DNA of 64,000 nucleotides from an uncultured Clostridia bacterium (GCA_904419075.1 CAJFQM010000011.1:1-64000), one strand, 5' to 3'. Positions 1 through 8,223 are shown, numbered from the stretch's first letter. Notes: generated by a model not told the origin, from the letters alone. Made by a program: numbers and translations.

Positions 1-140
1 AGTTCTCTCACGACTCGGTTTTTTCTTTCTCTCCCGCTCTCTTTTTTCCGCCGACAAGACCTTCCCTTCCTTTCCGACACTCCCACACCCCACCCGCCTT
101 TCCCTTCATCCCTCTCTGATGTCCTCTATTTTCGGCGGAA

Positions 141-169
141 TTGACAAGAATAAACATATGTGTTATAAT
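141..169 (+). promoter_or_regulatory. sigma-A promoter of collagen-like lipoprotein
   Basis: TTGACA (141-146), a 17-nt spacer and TATAAT (164-169) form a consensus promoter about 50 nt before the start at 220. The first 140 bases of the window show no gene that I can support. Confidence 0.85.
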
Positions 170-219
170 ATAAACAGTAGTAGAAAAATTTCAGAAATGA
201 AACGGATAAGGAGGTTGAA

Positions 220-1479
220 ATGAGAAAAATTTTTATCGGGGCAGTCAGTTTTCTTTTGACCGTTTCTGTCATGGCGGGCTGTTTTTCGGCATGTGCAGGG
301 GCTTCGGGTGGTTCCGGAATTCAAGGAGAACCGGGAGCGCAGGGGCCCCAAGGAGATAAAGGAGAACCGGGAGCGCAGGGGCCCCAAGGAGATAAAGGAG
401 AACCGGGAGCGCAGGGGCCCCGAGAACCGGGAGCGCAGGGGCCCCAAGGAGATAAAGGGGAACCGGGAGAGCAGGGACCCCAGGGAGATGAAGGGGAACC
501 GGGAAAAGACGGCCTGTCCGCTTACGAAATTTACAAAAAATATCATCCGGAATACGAGGGCACGGAGGAGGAATGGATAGAAGACTTGGTGACGGGGCAG
601 TTGCCCGAGGCAATGAGGACGATTTCTTTTCAGACTTTCGGAGGAACGGAGATTCCCGATCGGAAAGTAGCTTACGGTGGGCGGATAGAAGAACCGGAAG
701 AGCCTGAAAAGGAAGGATACCGTTTTGCGGGCTGGACGTATCGAGGCAAGCCGTGGGATTTTTACGGGTATACCGTATCCGAAGATATGACGTTTGAGGC
801 ACAGTGGGAAATTGAAAACACACCGATGTATACTTTATGGGCGGACAGCTTTGCCTCTGCGTTTGAGGTACATATTGTGCCACAGGAGAACGCCGCTTAC
901 GGGGAGCCGCATGTCGTGAAGATTGAACTGGTACGGTCGGGCGATAGTCGGACGGTGGCGAAGCGGGTGTTTACGGAAGACGAAGGGAAGGAAGAATGCT
1001 ATCGGTTTGACGGTCTGACAGAATATGACGGCGATGGTCAGTATAAAATTACCGTGACATGGGAATACGACGGAAACGGAGACGGGGTGCGGGAAAGCAA
1101 ATCCTCCGAGTATTTTTACCACACATTGTTGAAAGACGATTACAGCCTCAATACGACGGCGAGAATCGAATCGGGCAGCGTAAAATGCAATTTCGATTTT
1201 TCTATTCCGAATAACGACAATATAACACTTGCGGAGATTTCCTTATACGAGGGAGGGACGCAACTGGAAAAATTGATTCTGACGGGCGAGGAGACGGTGA
1301 TGACAGAAGGCGACAGGGATAGATATACCTATCGGGCAGATTTTACGTCCCCCGTACGGGAGGAAAAGGAATACCTCGTCAAAATACGGCTGCTTTGCAA
1401 AAATTACGGGGGATTTATCAATCCAGAATATCGTACGGACGAAATCATCAGAACGGTAAAAGTATTGCAAACAAAATAA
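220..1479 (+). CDS. collagen-like repeat lipoprotein with InlB-type repeat
   Basis: A 419-aa predicted surface lipoprotein. The N-terminus is a signal peptide with a lipobox-like VMAGC (Cys about 21). Residues about 36-100 are Gly-X-Y triplets built from a 12-residue unit, GEPGAQGPQGDK, resembling bacterial collagen-like proteins. Residues about 145-195 (YGGRIEEPE ... GYRFAGWTYRG ... FEAQWE) match the Listeria-Bacteroides (InlB B) repeat pattern found in surface proteins. The remaining ~220 residues are beta-rich and I do not recognise them. AAGGAGG precedes the ATG. The gene is monocistronic. The triplet register breaks once (GPR then EPG), explained by a 12-bp deletion. The role, adhesion or cell-surface structure, is inferred from domain types only. 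Confidence 0.85.
   Translation: MRKIFIGAVSFLLTVSVMAGCFSACAGASGGSGIQGEPGAQGPQGDKGEPGAQGPQGDKGEPGAQGPREPGAQGPQGDKGEPGEQGPQGDEGEPGKDGLSAYEIYKKYHPEYEGTEEEWIEDLVTGQLPEAMRTISFQTFGGTEIPDRKVAYGGRIEEPEEPEKEGYRFAGWTYRGKPWDFYGYTVSEDMTFEAQWEIENTPMYTLWADSFASAFEVHIVPQENAAYGEPHVVKIELVRSGDSRTVAKRVFTEDEGKEECYRFDGLTEYDGDGQYKITVTWEYDGNGDGVRESKSSEYFYHTLLKDDYSLNTTARIESGSVKCNFDFSIPNNDNITLAEISLYEGGTQLEKLILTGEETVMTEGDRDRYTYRADFTSPVREEKEYLVKIRLLCKNYGGFINPEYRTDEIIRTVKVLQTK
325..516 (+). repeat. 36-bp tandem repeats encoding Gly-X-Y units
   Basis: Near-identical 36-bp units start at 325, 361 and 397, with diverged copies following to about 516. The third unit lacks 12 bp relative to the others, so codon frame is kept but the collagen triplet register is lost. 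The near-identity at DNA level indicates recent expansion or contraction. Confidence 0.9.
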
Positions 1480-1632
1480 AATGAAAACGTCAAAGCAATC
1501 AGAAATAAATTATACGGAATTAAAAACGGCGACGTATTAGAATTGGATTCTGCCGAAAGTGATTCGGAAAGCGAACAAGTGCAAATAAAGAGCCTCACGC
1601 GGACAAAAGCATTGTCCGGGGGGCTTTTATAA
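1480..1632 (+). other. in-frame protein-like tail after the lipoprotein stop
   Basis: Past the TAA at 1477-1479 the same frame stays open for 50 codons. It reads as an ordinary acidic protein end (NENVKAIRNKLYG ... DVLELDSAESDSESEQVQ). No start codon with a ribosome-binding site precedes it. It may be a former C-terminus cut off by a stop mutation, or a gene remnant; chance is possible. The last ~40 nt are the terminator hairpin. Confidence 0.35.
1592..1629 (+). terminator. hairpin terminator after lipoprotein gene
   Basis: CGGACAA (1600-1606) pairs with TTGTCCG (1612-1618), flanked by GCC/GGC, followed by TTTTA. Confidence 0.6.
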
Positions 1633-1674
1633 GAAAAAACAGCAAAAAAACGCAAAAATTTCAAAATTTCCCCC

Positions 1675-1703
1675 TTGTAAATCTCTTTTCGGTAGGGCAT
1701 ACT
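1675..1703 (+). promoter_or_regulatory. probable promoter of alcohol dehydrogenase gene
   Basis: TTGTAA (1675-1680), a 17-nt spacer and CATACT (1698-1703), about 38 nt before the ATG at 1741. Confidence 0.55.
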
Positions 1704-1740
1704 GCAAATAAGCAGTTTTCCGAAAGGAGGAAAATCGATT

Positions 1741-2802
1741 ATGAAAATGAAAGGGTATGCAATGCTCGGAATCGGCAAGACGGGATGGATAGAAAAAGAG
1801 GTCCCCGACTGCGGTCCTTTGGACGCGATCGTCAAACCCGTCGCGGTTTCGCCCTGTACCTCCGACATACACACGGTCTGGGAAGGCGCGATCGGCGAGC
1901 GCAAGGATATGATTCTCGGACACGAGGCGGTCGGGGAAATCGTCGAGATCGGAGCTTTGGTCAAGGATTTCAAAGTCGGAGAAAAGGTCATCGTTCCCGC
2001 CATCACTCCCGATTGGGGCAGCCTCGAAGCCCAAGGAGGATATTCCATGCACTCGGGCGGCATGCTGGCGGGCTGGAAGTTCTCTAACTTCAAGGACGGC
2101 GTATTCGCGGAATTTTTCCACGTGAACGAGGCGGACGCGAATCTCGCACGCCTTCCCGAAGGCGTTGAACCCGCTTCGGCCGTCATGCTCAGCGATATGG
2201 TACCTACCGGCTTCCACGGTGCGGAACTCGCTCGGGTAGAGTACGGCGATACCGTTTGCGTCATCGGTATCGGTCCCGTCGGTCTGATGTCCGTAGCCGC
2301 CGCTGCTTTGAAGGGCGCGGGACGGCTGTTTGCCGTCGGTTCCCGTCCCAACTGCGTGGAAGCGGCGAAATATTACGGCGCCACCGACATCATCAACTAT
2401 AAGGAAGGCGATATCGTCGCGCAAATCATGGATAAGACCCACGGCAAGGGAGTGGATAAGGTCATCGTCGCCGGCGGCGATAACGATACCTTCATTCAGG
2501 CCGTCACCATGCTCAAACCGGGCGGAAGAATCGGAAACGTCAATTATCTCGGCTCGGGCGATTATGTCCGCATCCCCCGAATCGAATGGGGCTGCGGCAT
2601 GGGGCACAAGACGATCGCCGGAGGCCTCATGCCCGGCGGAAGGCTCAGAATGGAAAAGCTCGTCTCCCTCATGCAGTACGGCCGCCTGGATACCTCCCGC
2701 TTGCTCACGCATCGTTTCAAGGGCTTCGAACACATGGAAGAAGCGCTCATGCTCATGAAGAATAAGCCCGGAGACCTGATTAAACCCGTGGTCGTTCTGT
2801 AA
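1741..2802 (+). CDS. NADP-dependent secondary alcohol dehydrogenase (TBADH type)
   Basis: A 353-aa zinc-dependent medium-chain dehydrogenase that interconverts secondary alcohols and ketones in the cytoplasm. It closely resembles, from memory, the Thermoanaerobacter brockii and Clostridium beijerinckii enzymes over its full length. Catalytic zinc ligands are Cys39, His61, Glu62 and Asp152. The Rossmann motif GIGPVG lies near residues 176-181, and Gly200-Ser201-Arg202 with Tyr220 match the NADP(H)-selecting residues of that family. AAAGGAGG precedes the start; the Met two codons later (1747) is an alternative. The gene stands alone with its own promoter and terminator, so a physiological substrate (acetone/isopropanol, butanone) is only inferred from the family. 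Confidence 0.95.
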   Translation: MKMKGYAMLGIGKTGWIEKEVPDCGPLDAIVKPVAVSPCTSDIHTVWEGAIGERKDMILGHEAVGEIVEIGALVKDFKVGEKVIVPAITPDWGSLEAQGGYSMHSGGMLAGWKFSNFKDGVFAEFFHVNEADANLARLPEGVEPASAVMLSDMVPTGFHGAELARVEYGDTVCVIGIGPVGLMSVAAAALKGAGRLFAVGSRPNCVEAAKYYGATDIINYKEGDIVAQIMDKTHGKGVDKVIVAGGDNDTFIQAVTMLKPGGRIGNVNYLGSGDYVRIPRIEWGCGMGHKTIAGGLMPGGRLRMEKLVSLMQYGRLDTSRLLTHRFKGFEHMEEALMLMKNKPGDLIKPVVVL

Positions 2803-2822
2803 ATCCTATTTTTGATTGGAAA

Positions 2823-2860
2823 ATCCCCCTTCCCGCCAAAGAGCGGAGAGGGGGATCGTT
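2823..2860. terminator. hairpin between convergent dehydrogenase genes
   Basis: Perfect 8-bp stem ATCCCCCT (2823-2830)/AGGGGGAT (2849-2856) with short T-rich flanks on both strands. It could end both convergent transcripts. The rest of the gap to 2990 shows nothing I recognise. Confidence 0.6.
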
Positions 2861-2989
2861 TAAGTTTGCCGCGCGAGGGGGCAAGCTATACGGGTTATAA
2901 ATTTACGCCGCGGGTAAATCCAAATCCGTATGCTATAAACTCGCGCCGAAAATTACGAATTTACGCACGGACATAATTGCTTCCACGGA

Positions 2990-3748
2990 TTACAAATTCA
3001 CTCCGTAATCGCTGACGAGAATCTGACCCGTAAGGGGCTTGGATTCGTCGGAAGCGAGGAAGAGCAAAATTCCAGCGACCTCTTCCGCCGTGCAGGATTT
3101 TAAGGACAAATCCCCGTGCTTGTTCATGGCGCCCATCATGCTCATATCCAACGAAGCGGGATTGAGGTTCATGGTCATGGGTGTGACGATGTTTCCCGGA
3201 CAGACCGCGTTGCAGCGGATATATCGGTTTGCGAGCAGCATGGCCGTGTGCTTGGTAATTCCGATAATTGCGGCTTTGGAAGCGACGTAAACGGCTCCGC
3301 CTCCGCCGTTATAGCCCGCCACGGATGCGACGTTGACGATAGACGCGCCTTCGTTCATTTTTGCGAGCGCCGCGCGGATACATTGCATGGTTCCCACTTC
3401 GTTGATGGAAATGACTTTTTCCGCGTCCTCGTCGAGATATTTGTCTATCGCTTTGAGACCCGTGTCCAGCACGCCCGCATTGTTGATGAGAATGTCAATT
3501 TTTCCGAACTTGTCCGCGGCGGCCTGCATCAGCGCTTTGCAGTCTCCGTCCTTGGAAATGTCCGTGGCGACGGTCAGGACGCTGCCGCCTTCGGCGCGGA
3601 TTTTTTCCGCCACTTCATCGAGCGCGGCCTGTCTTCTGGCGCTGATGACGACGTTCGCTCCTTCCCGCGCAAACAACAGCGCCGCAGCCGCGCCCACGCC
3701 CGAATTGCCGCCCGTAATGACGGCCGTTTTGCCTTGTAAACGATTCAT
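2990..3748 (-). CDS. short-chain dehydrogenase/reductase (SDR)
   Basis: A 252-aa classical SDR oxidoreductase using NAD(P)(H). It shows TGGNSGVG (residues 12-19) for the dinucleotide, NNAG (88-91), and the catalytic Ser141, Tyr153 and Lys157 (YxxxK). The C-terminus (PLTGQILVSDYG) is the usual SDR end. The start at 3748 is set by GGAGG eight nt upstream on the minus strand; the frame stays open far beyond it, but that extension has no family similarity and crosses the divergent promoter. The substrate cannot be told from sequence. Length is normal for the family. Confidence 0.93.
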   Translation of the reverse strand: MNRLQGKTAVITGGNSGVGAAAALLFAREGANVVISARRQAALDEVAEKIRAEGGSVLTVATDISKDGDCKALMQAAADKFGKIDILINNAGVLDTGLKAIDKYLDEDAEKVISINEVGTMQCIRAALAKMNEGASIVNVASVAGYNGGGGAVYVASKAAIIGITKHTAMLLANRYIRCNAVCPGNIVTPMTMNLNPASLDMSMMGAMNKHGDLSLKSCTAEEVAGILLFLASDESKPLTGQILVSDYGVNL

Positions 3749-3790
3749 AAATTTTTCCTCCGATTTTTTATTGATTGTCAAGCATGGAAC

Positions 3791-3819
3791 ATTGTAGCAT
3801 ATTTGTTGCCGCTTGTCAA
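3791..3819 (-). promoter_or_regulatory. promoter of SDR gene
   Basis: Minus-strand TTGACA (3819-3814), 17-nt spacer, TACAAT (3796-3791), about 43 nt before the SDR start. Confidence 0.8.
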
Positions 3820-3858
3820 TACGGAGGGAAAAAATTTCACACAATTTTAAGAAATGTC

Positions 3859-3887
3859 TTGCGGAGAATGCAAAAGCGTGATATAAT
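3859..3887 (+). promoter_or_regulatory. promoter of Cas4/RecB-like gene
   Basis: TTGCGG (3859-3864), 17-nt spacer, TATAAT (3882-3887); divergent from the SDR promoter. Confidence 0.75.
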
Positions 3888-3952
3888 GAGAGAACGCGCG
3901 AAGAATGAAAAATCGGAGTTCGGGCGAAAGAAAACGCAGAAGGAGGACGGCT

Positions 3953-4606
3953 ATGGGCGTGAGTAAAACGGATTTTGTCCGCGGGCTGCAATGTCCGAAG
4001 ATGCTTTGGCTGGACAGCCATCGGCCGGAGGAGAAAATCATTCCCGAAGAAGTGCAAATAAAACTGGACGAAGGCAATGCGTTCGGGGACAGGGCGATGA
4101 GCATATTCGGAGCATACGTAGAGACGACTTGTTATCGTGCGGACGGACGGTTGGATTATAAGAGAATGCTGGAAAAAACGTCGGAATGTCTGAAAGACGG
4201 AACGCCCGTCATCTGCGAGGCGGCTTTTTCCTGGTACGGAAATTACTGCGCGGCGGATATTCTGAAAAAGACGACGACGGGTTACGAGCTCTACGAAGTA
4301 AAAAACGCGCCCGCGGTGCGGAAGGAGTTTCTCATAGATCTCGGCTTTCAGAGTTTTCTGCTTAAAAAGTGCGGCGTGGCGATAGAAAAATGCTGTCTGA
4401 TTTTGCGCGGAGAGCAGGAGGGAGAATATCGGATAGAGGACGAGACCGATGCGGCAAGGGGCTTCGAACGGACGGCGGACAGAAAAATATGGACGTTTTC
4501 CAGATTGAAAAAGCAGTCGGAGGAGCCGTGCGTTTCCGTGGGAGAACAGTGCGACGAGCCGTATCGCTGTTGGTATTACGAGTATTGCCACGGGGAAAAG
4601 CGCTGA
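3953..4606 (+). CDS. compact Cas4/RecB-like PD-(D/E)XK protein with four-Cys Fe-S pattern
   Basis: A 217-aa protein opening with SKTDFVRGLQCPKMLWL, the N-terminal signature I associate with DUF2779 proteins and Cas4-like exonucleases. Nuclease core: Asp102 (AADIL) and Glu115-x-Lys117 (YEVKNA), with GFQSFLL behind. Cys14 plus Cys200, Cys206 and Cys212 near the end give the one-plus-three cysteine arrangement that holds a 4Fe-4S cluster in Cas4/AddB-type nucleases. DUF2779 proteins usually continue several hundred residues after this cluster; this one stops five residues later, so it is either a stand-alone minimal version or a truncation. No cas genes lie nearby. AAGGAGG sets the start at 3953; an upstream ATG at 3905 lacks one. 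The function, DNA processing or repair, is inferred. Confidence 0.8.
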   Translation: MGVSKTDFVRGLQCPKMLWLDSHRPEEKIIPEEVQIKLDEGNAFGDRAMSIFGAYVETTCYRADGRLDYKRMLEKTSECLKDGTPVICEAAFSWYGNYCAADILKKTTTGYELYEVKNAPAVRKEFLIDLGFQSFLLKKCGVAIEKCCLILRGEQEGEYRIEDETDAARGFERTADRKIWTFSRLKKQSEEPCVSVGEQCDEPYRCWYYEYCHGEKR

Positions 4607-4691
4607 TTTGTTAAGAATAGAAAAATTTTTAAGCGTTTTGCAACGTCGCGGCGCTTCTTTTCGTCTATATAGGTGAAAGGAGGAAAAGAAT

Positions 4692-5975
4692 ATGAAGATG
4701 AAGGGAAAATTTTGGATAGGTGCAATTTTGGCCTGTGTTTTGGCTCTGGGTTCCTGCGGGGCGAAGGCAAACGATTTCGCCTTCGGAGGCGGTGGAGCGG
4801 AAACAGACGTTTCCACGGGCGAGGACGCCGCAGAGCCCGAAGGCGGTCAGGAGACAGATTTCCCCGCTCCGGGGCAGCTTACCGCGGGGGAATGGAACGA
4901 TAACGAAAATTATGAATTTTTCCTCAGTCTTTTTTCAAAGGGCGGAACGGACATAGCCGTCGGGACGGAAGAAAATTCCAAGGGACAGAGCGCGGAATCG
5001 GCGCGCGCGGGAATTTTTTCCGAATATACGAACGAATGGGGGTTATATACGCAAAACCGCGTGACAATCGACATTTTGGGCGCGGACGGGGAACCGTGCG
5101 CGGGCGCGACGGCGGAACTTCGCTTCGAGGGCGGAAAGACTTTGAAAACAAAGACGGACGCGCGCGGAACGGCGTATTTCTTCCCCGATACCGCCGCGCC
5201 TTACGAGGTGTTCGGCGGGTATGGGACGCTCTCCCGGCTCGAACGCGGGGCGGAGGGGTATCTGCTCGACGAAACGAGCCGCTCGTTCTCCGCGCTCGAT
5301 CTCTGTTTCATGATCGATACGACGGGATCCATGGGGGACGAACTCGCCTATCTGCAATCGGAGGTGAGCGACGTAATTTCGCGCGTACAAGCGGAATTTC
5401 CCGCCGCGGATATCCGTCTCGGATTGGTGTTTTACCGCGACGAGGGAGATGATTACGTAGTCAGAACGTCCGATTTTACGGGGGATATACAGGCACAGCA
5501 GCGTTTCCTCGCCGAACAGAGCGCAAGGGGCGGCGGAGATTATCCCGAAGCGGTTCACGAAGCGTTCGGCGCGGCTTTGAAGCTCGGTTGGCGGGAGGAG
5601 AGCCGAAAGATTTTAGTGCCTGTACTCGACGCTTCGCCGCACGGAGAAAAAAACGAACAGGGAAACGCGGTCGATATCGAAGCGGAGTTCGGAAAACTCG
5701 TCTATGAGGCGTCGCAATGCGGGATTGCCGCGGTACCCGTCGCCGCCAGCGGAGCCGACACGCTGACGCAGTATTTAATGCGCTCTGCGGCGTTGATAAC
5801 GGGCGGTACCTATGTGTTTCTGACGAACGACAGCGGGATCGGAAATTCTCACGAAATGCCCGCCGTAGGAGAATTTACCGTCGAATATCTCAATTCCTGT
5901 CTCGTCCGCGTAATCGGTGAATTGTACGACGGCATTTCCCGCGAACCCGTGGACTTCCGTCAGGAGACTCGTTAA
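4692..5975 (+). CDS. VWA-domain lipoprotein
   Basis: A 427-aa predicted lipoprotein: signal peptide with lipobox LALGSC (Cys22), then an acidic linker. Residues about 115-185 look like a carboxypeptidase-regulatory/CNA-B type beta domain (VTIDILGADGEPCAGATAEL). From about 200 there is a von Willebrand factor A domain with the metal-ion-dependent adhesion site DTTGSMGDE (Asp209). The domain probably binds a divalent metal and a protein ligand outside the membrane; the ligand is unknown. GAAAGGAGG precedes the ATG. The 85-nt gap to the preceding gene lacks a clear terminator, so some co-transcription is possible. Confidence 0.85.
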   Translation: MKMKGKFWIGAILACVLALGSCGAKANDFAFGGGGAETDVSTGEDAAEPEGGQETDFPAPGQLTAGEWNDNENYEFFLSLFSKGGTDIAVGTEENSKGQSAESARAGIFSEYTNEWGLYTQNRVTIDILGADGEPCAGATAELRFEGGKTLKTKTDARGTAYFFPDTAAPYEVFGGYGTLSRLERGAEGYLLDETSRSFSALDLCFMIDTTGSMGDELAYLQSEVSDVISRVQAEFPAADIRLGLVFYRDEGDDYVVRTSDFTGDIQAQQRFLAEQSARGGGDYPEAVHEAFGAALKLGWREESRKILVPVLDASPHGEKNEQGNAVDIEAEFGKLVYEASQCGIAAVPVAASGADTLTQYLMRSAALITGGTYVFLTNDSGIGNSHEMPAVGEFTVEYLNSCLVRVIGELYDGISREPVDFRQETR

Positions 5976-6003
5976 GACGCGTCGGGGAATTTTTGTTTTG
6001 CTA

Positions 6004-6032
6004 TTGACTTTTGTCTTCTTTTGTGCTATACT
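6004..6032 (+). promoter_or_regulatory. promoter of SHOCT membrane protein gene
   Basis: TTGACT (6004-6009), 17-nt spacer, TATACT (6027-6032). Transcription would begin near 6039, favouring the start at 6065 over the ATG at 6044. Confidence 0.8.
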
Positions 6033-6064
6033 ATCGACAGAGTATGAAAAAGAGGGAAAAGGAT

Positions 6065-6880
6065 ATGAACGGAAAAGAAATGCAAAAGGGCGTAAAAGCA
6101 CCCGTTGCGGCCGTCGTGCTCGGAGCGATCGCAATCGTGGTCCTTTTGTCGAGCATCGTCATTTATGACGGGGATTACGAGTGGAATATAGAAATGCTGT
6201 TTAATTTCGTAAGGCTTTGGAAAATGGGATTTTATATTAACGCCTTTTTTGCCCTTATTTCCGAGTTGTTATATTTTCTGTTTCTCGCGTCGCTCGTCGC
6301 CGCGCCTCTTTTGACAAGAAAATATTTTTGGGCGTGTACGATTCCCTTCGGACTGCGGATTGCATCGGCGTTATTTTCGATGTTGGAAGAACTCCGTTCG
6401 TCGGAATATATTGCGACGAGAGCGGAAATCATAATTCTCCTGCTGATCGCCGGGATTCCCTTGCTGCTTTTTAGTCTGGGCGCCATAAAGGACAAAACCG
6501 TCGCGATCGCTTGCGCGGCGGCTGCCGTCGGATTGCTCTTCATTTTCAGTATTTTCAGAATGGGACCCTATATCATCGACAGAACCGTCGATTTATCGGG
6601 CCTACTCGGGTTTATTCTGGGCAGCGCGGAGTTGTTTGTGTTTCTTTCCGCCGTTCCGAAAAAAGCCGAAGAGAAAGCGGACGGGACGGAGTACGCTCCT
6701 TACGGCGCGGCGCAAAAATATAATCCTTATTCCCGAAGGAATCCCTCCGCGCCCGTTTCCGAACCCGTGAAGGAAGATGTCGAAACGCGGCTGCGGAAAC
6801 TGAAAAAACTGAGGGAGGAAGATCTCATTACGGAGGAGGAGTATTCCGCGAGACGGGAAGAAATTCTGAAAGAAATTTGA
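6065..6880 (+). CDS. four-helix membrane protein with C-terminal SHOCT domain
   Basis: A 271-aa protein with about four to six hydrophobic segments in residues 12-210 and a cytoplasmic tail ending in a SHOCT motif (LRKLKKLREEDLITEEEY, about 240-271), a short helical oligomerisation module common at the ends of membrane proteins. The membrane part is of unknown function. The start was chosen because AAAAGGAT precedes 6065 and the promoter leaves almost no leader for the in-frame ATG at 6044. Monocistronic, with its own promoter and a strong terminator. Confidence 0.75.
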   Translation: MNGKEMQKGVKAPVAAVVLGAIAIVVLLSSIVIYDGDYEWNIEMLFNFVRLWKMGFYINAFFALISELLYFLFLASLVAAPLLTRKYFWACTIPFGLRIASALFSMLEELRSSEYIATRAEIIILLLIAGIPLLLFSLGAIKDKTVAIACAAAAVGLLFIFSIFRMGPYIIDRTVDLSGLLGFILGSAELFVFLSAVPKKAEEKADGTEYAPYGAAQKYNPYSRRNPSAPVSEPVKEDVETRLRKLKKLREEDLITEEEYSARREEILKEI

Positions 6881-6900
6881 CGGAAAAATCAATGAAATGA

Positions 6901-6936
6901 AAAATCCCTGCCGCATGATTTAGCGGCAGGGATTTT
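6901..6936. terminator. bidirectional terminator
   Basis: AAAATCCCTGCCGC (6901-6914) pairs with GCGGCAGGGATTTT (6923-6936). A/T runs on both sides serve the convergent genes ending at 6880 and 6958. Confidence 0.9.
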
Positions 6937-6957
6937 CTTCAATAAATCGGAACACTT

Positions 6958-7911
6958 TTACCCGTTTACGACATCATACGCTTCTCCCCTCAAAAACGCG
7001 GCGAGATGCTCTTCTACGCGGCGGTGCAGACGGAGCCGCGTCTCTCTCGGCTGCCATGCCACGTGCGGCGTGATATGGCAGTTTTTGGCGTGCAGAAGAG
7101 GATTTTCGCCGCGCGGCGGCTCGGAGGAGAGCACGTCGAGATACGCGCCCGCGATTCGGCCCTCGTTCAGCGCCCTCGCGAGCGCGGCCTCGTCGATCAG
7201 TCCGCCGCGCGCGGTATTGACGAGGATTGCGGTCGGCTTGCATAAGGACAGGGCACGTTCGTCTACGATGTGCAGCGTTTCCGCGCTCTGCGGACAGTGC
7301 AGGGAAAGAAAGTCCGAACGCCCGAACAATTCGTCTTTGGTCACGTATTCGTAAGGGCAGTTCGGACGCCTCGTGCGGGTATGTACGATGACGCGCATGC
7401 CCAACGCCGAAGCGACGCCCGCCACTTTGGCGCCGATGTGGCCGAGTCCGAAGATTCCGAGCGTTTTTCCGCTCACTTCGAGCATGGGATAGTCGTAATA
7501 GGAAAACGCGGAACATTTTTCCCAATCCCCGCGCGCGACGGAAGCCGTATAATCGATAAGGCTTCCCGCGCCCGCCAAAAGCAGGGAAATCGTATGCTGA
7601 GCGACCGCGTCGGTGGAATAGTCGGGGGTGTTGGAAACTACGATTCCGCGCGCTTTCGCCGCGTCCAGATCGACGTTATTGAAGCCCGTGGAATATAATC
7701 CTATATATTTGAGACGGGGCAGGGCAGCGATGACTTCCGCGTTGAGGTCGGTCTTATTCGCGAGCAGCACGTCCGCGTCCTTGCAGTTTTCGATGACCTG
7801 TTCCGCCGTGAGGCAGGGATACAGCCGCAATTCCCCGAAGGCTTTCAGGGAGGAAAAATCCACGTCTCCCGCAAAGGATACCGTGTCGGTGCCGATGAGA
7901 CAAATGACCAT
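6958..7911 (-). CDS. D-2-hydroxyacid dehydrogenase (NAD-dependent)
   Basis: A 317-aa member of the D-isomer 2-hydroxyacid dehydrogenase family, which reduces 2-oxo acids such as hydroxypyruvate or glyoxylate with NAD(P)H. Nucleotide-binding GLGHIG spans residues 155-160; the catalytic triad is Arg235 (NTARGG), Glu264 (LSSEPP) and His283 (TPHVAW). The overall shape is closest to glycerate dehydrogenases, but the substrate is not fixed by sequence. The start has AAAAGGAG eight nt upstream and follows its own promoter. Length is normal. Confidence 0.93.
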   Translation of the reverse strand: MVICLIGTDTVSFAGDVDFSSLKAFGELRLYPCLTAEQVIENCKDADVLLANKTDLNAEVIAALPRLKYIGLYSTGFNNVDLDAAKARGIVVSNTPDYSTDAVAQHTISLLLAGAGSLIDYTASVARGDWEKCSAFSYYDYPMLEVSGKTLGIFGLGHIGAKVAGVASALGMRVIVHTRTRRPNCPYEYVTKDELFGRSDFLSLHCPQSAETLHIVDERALSLCKPTAILVNTARGGLIDEAALARALNEGRIAGAYLDVLSSEPPRGENPLLHAKNCHITPHVAWQPRETRLRLHRRVEEHLAAFLRGEAYDVVNG

Positions 7912-7972
7912 AATTTACTCCTTTTGCGGCGGCCGAGCCGCCGTCGAACAACGTTCCGAATTTGACGGAAAT

Positions 7973-8001
7973 ATTATAGCATACGGGCGGGGAAAGTTCA
8001 A
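7973..8001 (-). promoter_or_regulatory. promoter of hydroxyacid dehydrogenase gene
   Basis: Minus-strand TTGAAC (8001-7996), 17-nt spacer, TATAAT (7978-7973). Confidence 0.75.
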
Positions 8002-8048
8002 ACATTTCGGGCGCACAATCGGTAAATTCGGTAAAAAAACAAAAAAGG

Positions 8049-8089
8049 TTTACAAATGTCTTGACAGATGTAAAGAAAAGGCGTATAGT
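8049..8089 (+). promoter_or_regulatory. NAD operon promoter with overlapping NiaR-type operator
   Basis: The arms TTTACAAATGTC (8049-8060) and GACAGATGTAAA (8063-8074) form an inverted repeat around a 2-nt centre, with 10 of 12 positions paired. The centre and right arm contain the -35 box TTGACA (8061-8066), followed by 17 nt and TATAGT (8084-8089). NiaR represses NAD biosynthesis genes in Firmicutes when nicotinate is bound, and its gene is third in this operon. A repressor here would block RNA polymerase directly. That this is the NiaR site is inference from context and symmetry. About 130 nt of leader precede nadB. Confidence 0.8.
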
Positions 8090-8223
8090 GTTAATGTCTC
8101 GGAAACGGTTGACTGTCATCGGGAGGTCGGAAGGCTCAAGGCAGAAGCCGAAAAATCGGAAATTTCAAGACAAAAACTGAAAAAAGCGCTTGGGCAAAAG
8201 CCGAAAAAGAGGACGAAAGAGAT

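Noticed and set aside
325-516. Regular repeats that could suggest a CRISPR array
   Set aside because: The 36-bp units are directly tandem, without spacers, and encode collagen triplets in a long coding frame.
1627-2733. 368-codon open frame opposite the alcohol dehydrogenase
   Set aside because: Shadow of a gene with clear family identity on the plus strand.
3749-4816. N-terminal continuation of the SDR frame
   Set aside because: It crosses a good promoter and a plus-strand gene; the SDR domain begins at the Met at 3748 with GGAGG.
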